Shown here piece after piece: positions 63,043 through 64,000 of a stretch of 64,000 bases of DNA. A program made the position numbers and the translations under genes. Below the pieces are notes generated by a model, which saw nothing but the letters and a program-made list of their open reading frames with translations, was not told the origin of the DNA and searched no databases. Each line of letters opens with the position of its first letter. Positions within the stretch are counted from its first letter, which is position 1. This DNA comes from Devosia subaequoris (GTDB lineage Bacteria; Pseudomonadota; Alphaproteobacteria; Rhizobiales; Devosiaceae): NCBI RefSeq assembly GCF_014197055.1, contig NZ_JACIEW010000002.1, forward strand, positions 186,001 to 250,000, written 5' to 3'.

Positions 63043-63921
63043 TCAGAAGTCCAATTCTCCCTCACCGACCACAACCGCCTCCCCTCCAATGGCGCCGTGA
63101 ACCAATGCGTCATTCTCCTTGCGCAATTGCAGGGTGATGCGGCAGGGGCGCCCCATTTCATGGCCCTGACGCAGGATATACTCGGTCTGGCCTGTCCCCA
63201 TCGCCTGCTCCGCCAGCAGCCCAATCAACGCGGCAGCCGCCGACCCCGTGCCAGGATCTTCTCCAAGACCCATCCCGAACATGCGTGCCGCGATGTCGTT
63301 CTCTTTTTCCTCTGGGGTCAGAGTAAAAACATAGGCCGAGTGATGATCATGATGGAACACCTCATTCCACGCCGTGCGATTGAGCGCGATGCGCTTGAGC
63401 ACGGTCGCATTGCGGACCGGCACCAGGTGGAAAGTCACACCCGCCGAAAATACTGCAGGCCTGAAGACGTCACAGCCGATCTCTTCCACCTCGATACCGA
63501 GCGCTTGGGCTATTGCGAGTTTCTCAGGCAACTCCGCGATCCGTTCTGGAAGACGCGGCAAGGTGAAGCGCGCTTCACCCGTTCGCCGGTCGATACGATC
63601 GAACAATGCGGTGACCAGCCCGACCTTTTCTTCCATGCGTATTGCTGAGGCGCGGCTGTTCAATCCCAGGGTGACGGCCGCGCCGACGGTCGGATGCCCC
63701 GCAAACGGTAACTCCTGGTAGGGCGTGAAGATGCGCAGGCAGGCCGAGTTGCGTTCATTCTGCGGCTTACAGATGAAAACCGTCTCGCTGAGATTGAATT
63801 CGCGGGCAATAGCCTGCATCTCGTTGTCCATCAGGCCGTCGGCCTTGGGCACGACCGCCAGCGCGTTGCCCTTGAGAGGTGTCCGAGTGAACACGTCGAG
63901 GATGAGATAGGGCAGATTCAA
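63043..63921 (-). CDS. PhzF-family isomerase/epimerase
   Basis: A 292-residue protein of the PhzF/diaminopimelate-epimerase fold. Typical blocks are the N-terminal ILDVFTRTPLKGNALAVVPK, EFNLSETVFI with the catalytic Glu, TPYQELPFAGHPTVGAAVTL, and the second-half GLGEDPGTGSAAAALIGLLA. It starts at a TTG at 63921 with GGAG upstream, overlapping the stop of the preceding minus-strand gene as TTGA. Most PhzF proteins outside phenazine clusters have unknown substrates, and no phenazine genes are visible here. Confidence 0.88.
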   Translation of the reverse strand: MNLPYLILDVFTRTPLKGNALAVVPKADGLMDNEMQAIAREFNLSETVFICKPQNERNSACLRIFTPYQELPFAGHPTVGAAVTLGLNSRASAIRMEEKVGLVTALFDRIDRRTGEARFTLPRLPERIAELPEKLAIAQALGIEVEEIGCDVFRPAVFSAGVTFHLVPVRNATVLKRIALNRTAWNEVFHHDHHSAYVFTLTPEEKENDIAARMFGMGLGEDPGTGSAAAALIGLLAEQAMGTGQTEYILRQGHEMGRPCRITLQLRKENDALVHGAIGGEAVVVGEGELDF

Positions 63922-64000
63922 CTGGTGATCTCCGGCAGGGCATAGTCCGACCTCGATTTGCCGAGGTGGTCACACAAGGCGTCCACCGCGACACCGTGGT
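63918..64000 (-). CDS. Partial unidentified gene, C-terminal end (cut by window edge)
   Basis: The minus-strand frame is open from the right edge to a TGA at 63918-63920, which overlaps the phzF TTG start. The visible end reads VAVDALCDHLGKSRSDYALP followed by EITS. It is too short to assign a family. The translational coupling with phzF suggests a shared operon. Confidence 0.5.
   Translation of the reverse strand, partial: HGVAVDALCDHLGKSRSDYALPEITS

Overview
The window reads as chromosomal DNA of a motile, GC-rich alphaproteobacterium of the order Hyphomicrobiales. A Devosia-like lineage is my best guess; that is inference, not something the sequence proves. The order-level call rests on FlbT/FlaF next to tandem flagellins, a giant GPR-type polar-growth scaffold, the cysG-DUF2849-cysI-cysH sulfate-assimilation order, and Pho-controlled lipid remodelling genes (plcP-agt). 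I see no phage, insertion sequence, integron or CRISPR array. Almost everything is ordinary vertical chromosome with short spacers and many 4-base ATGA or TTGA overlaps.

Layout. 1-11.7 kb is a flagellar block: the end of flgI, a rod-binding FlgJ/CheL-type protein, a FlgN-like protein, a small unknown protein, two near-identical 488-residue flagellins, flbT and flaF on the plus strand, then flgE-flgK-flgL on the minus strand behind a clear sigma-54 promoter with an upstream ftr-like palindrome. 11.8-20.8 kb holds a P-loop ATPase, metA, the Tat-exported phosphatase phoX, ycjX-ycjF, arsR-arsH, a 2Fe-2S ferredoxin and a ferredoxin-NADP reductase. 21-25.6 kb is the sulfite/sulfate assimilation operon, in which cysH is fused to DUF934. 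25.9-32.3 kb has a secreted metallophosphatase broken by two compensating frameshifts, a second ferredoxin, a methyltransferase, prfC, an outer-membrane beta-barrel and an Hpt protein. 32.7-38.4 kb is one 1,912-residue hendecad-repeat membrane-anchored protein (GPR-like). 38.5-49 kb carries sodC, an MFS transporter, agt-plcP, a GH3 hexosaminidase, acs, a GNAT-like protein, a Wzx-like flippase and a FemAB-like protein. 49.5-56.8 kb is a LacI-controlled sugar ABC uptake operon ending in a GH31 glycosidase. 57-64 kb has tRNA-Lys(CUU), an aminotransferase, an EEP phosphatase, leuA with a leucine-rich leader peptide, a small membrane protein, a cupin, phzF and a partial gene at the edge.

How the genes work together. 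Three separate loci (phoX, the frameshifted metallophosphatase, agt downstream of plcP) carry arrays of 7-bp direct repeats at 11-bp spacing upstream, as PHO boxes do. This points to a dispersed phosphate-starvation regulon that takes phosphate from extracellular esters and replaces phospholipids with glycolipids. The flagellar promoters suggest a Caulobacter-like hierarchy: CtrA-like TTAA-N7-TTAA motifs upstream of the flagellins, and sigma-54 with an FlbD-like site for the hook operon. The most interesting items are the flgE sigma-54/ftr arrangement, the GPR-like protein with its 33-bp repeat array, the leu leader peptide, the CysH-DUF934 fusion, the internally duplicated FlgL, the alanine at the acyl-specificity position of MetA, and the N-terminal extension of the GH31 enzyme.
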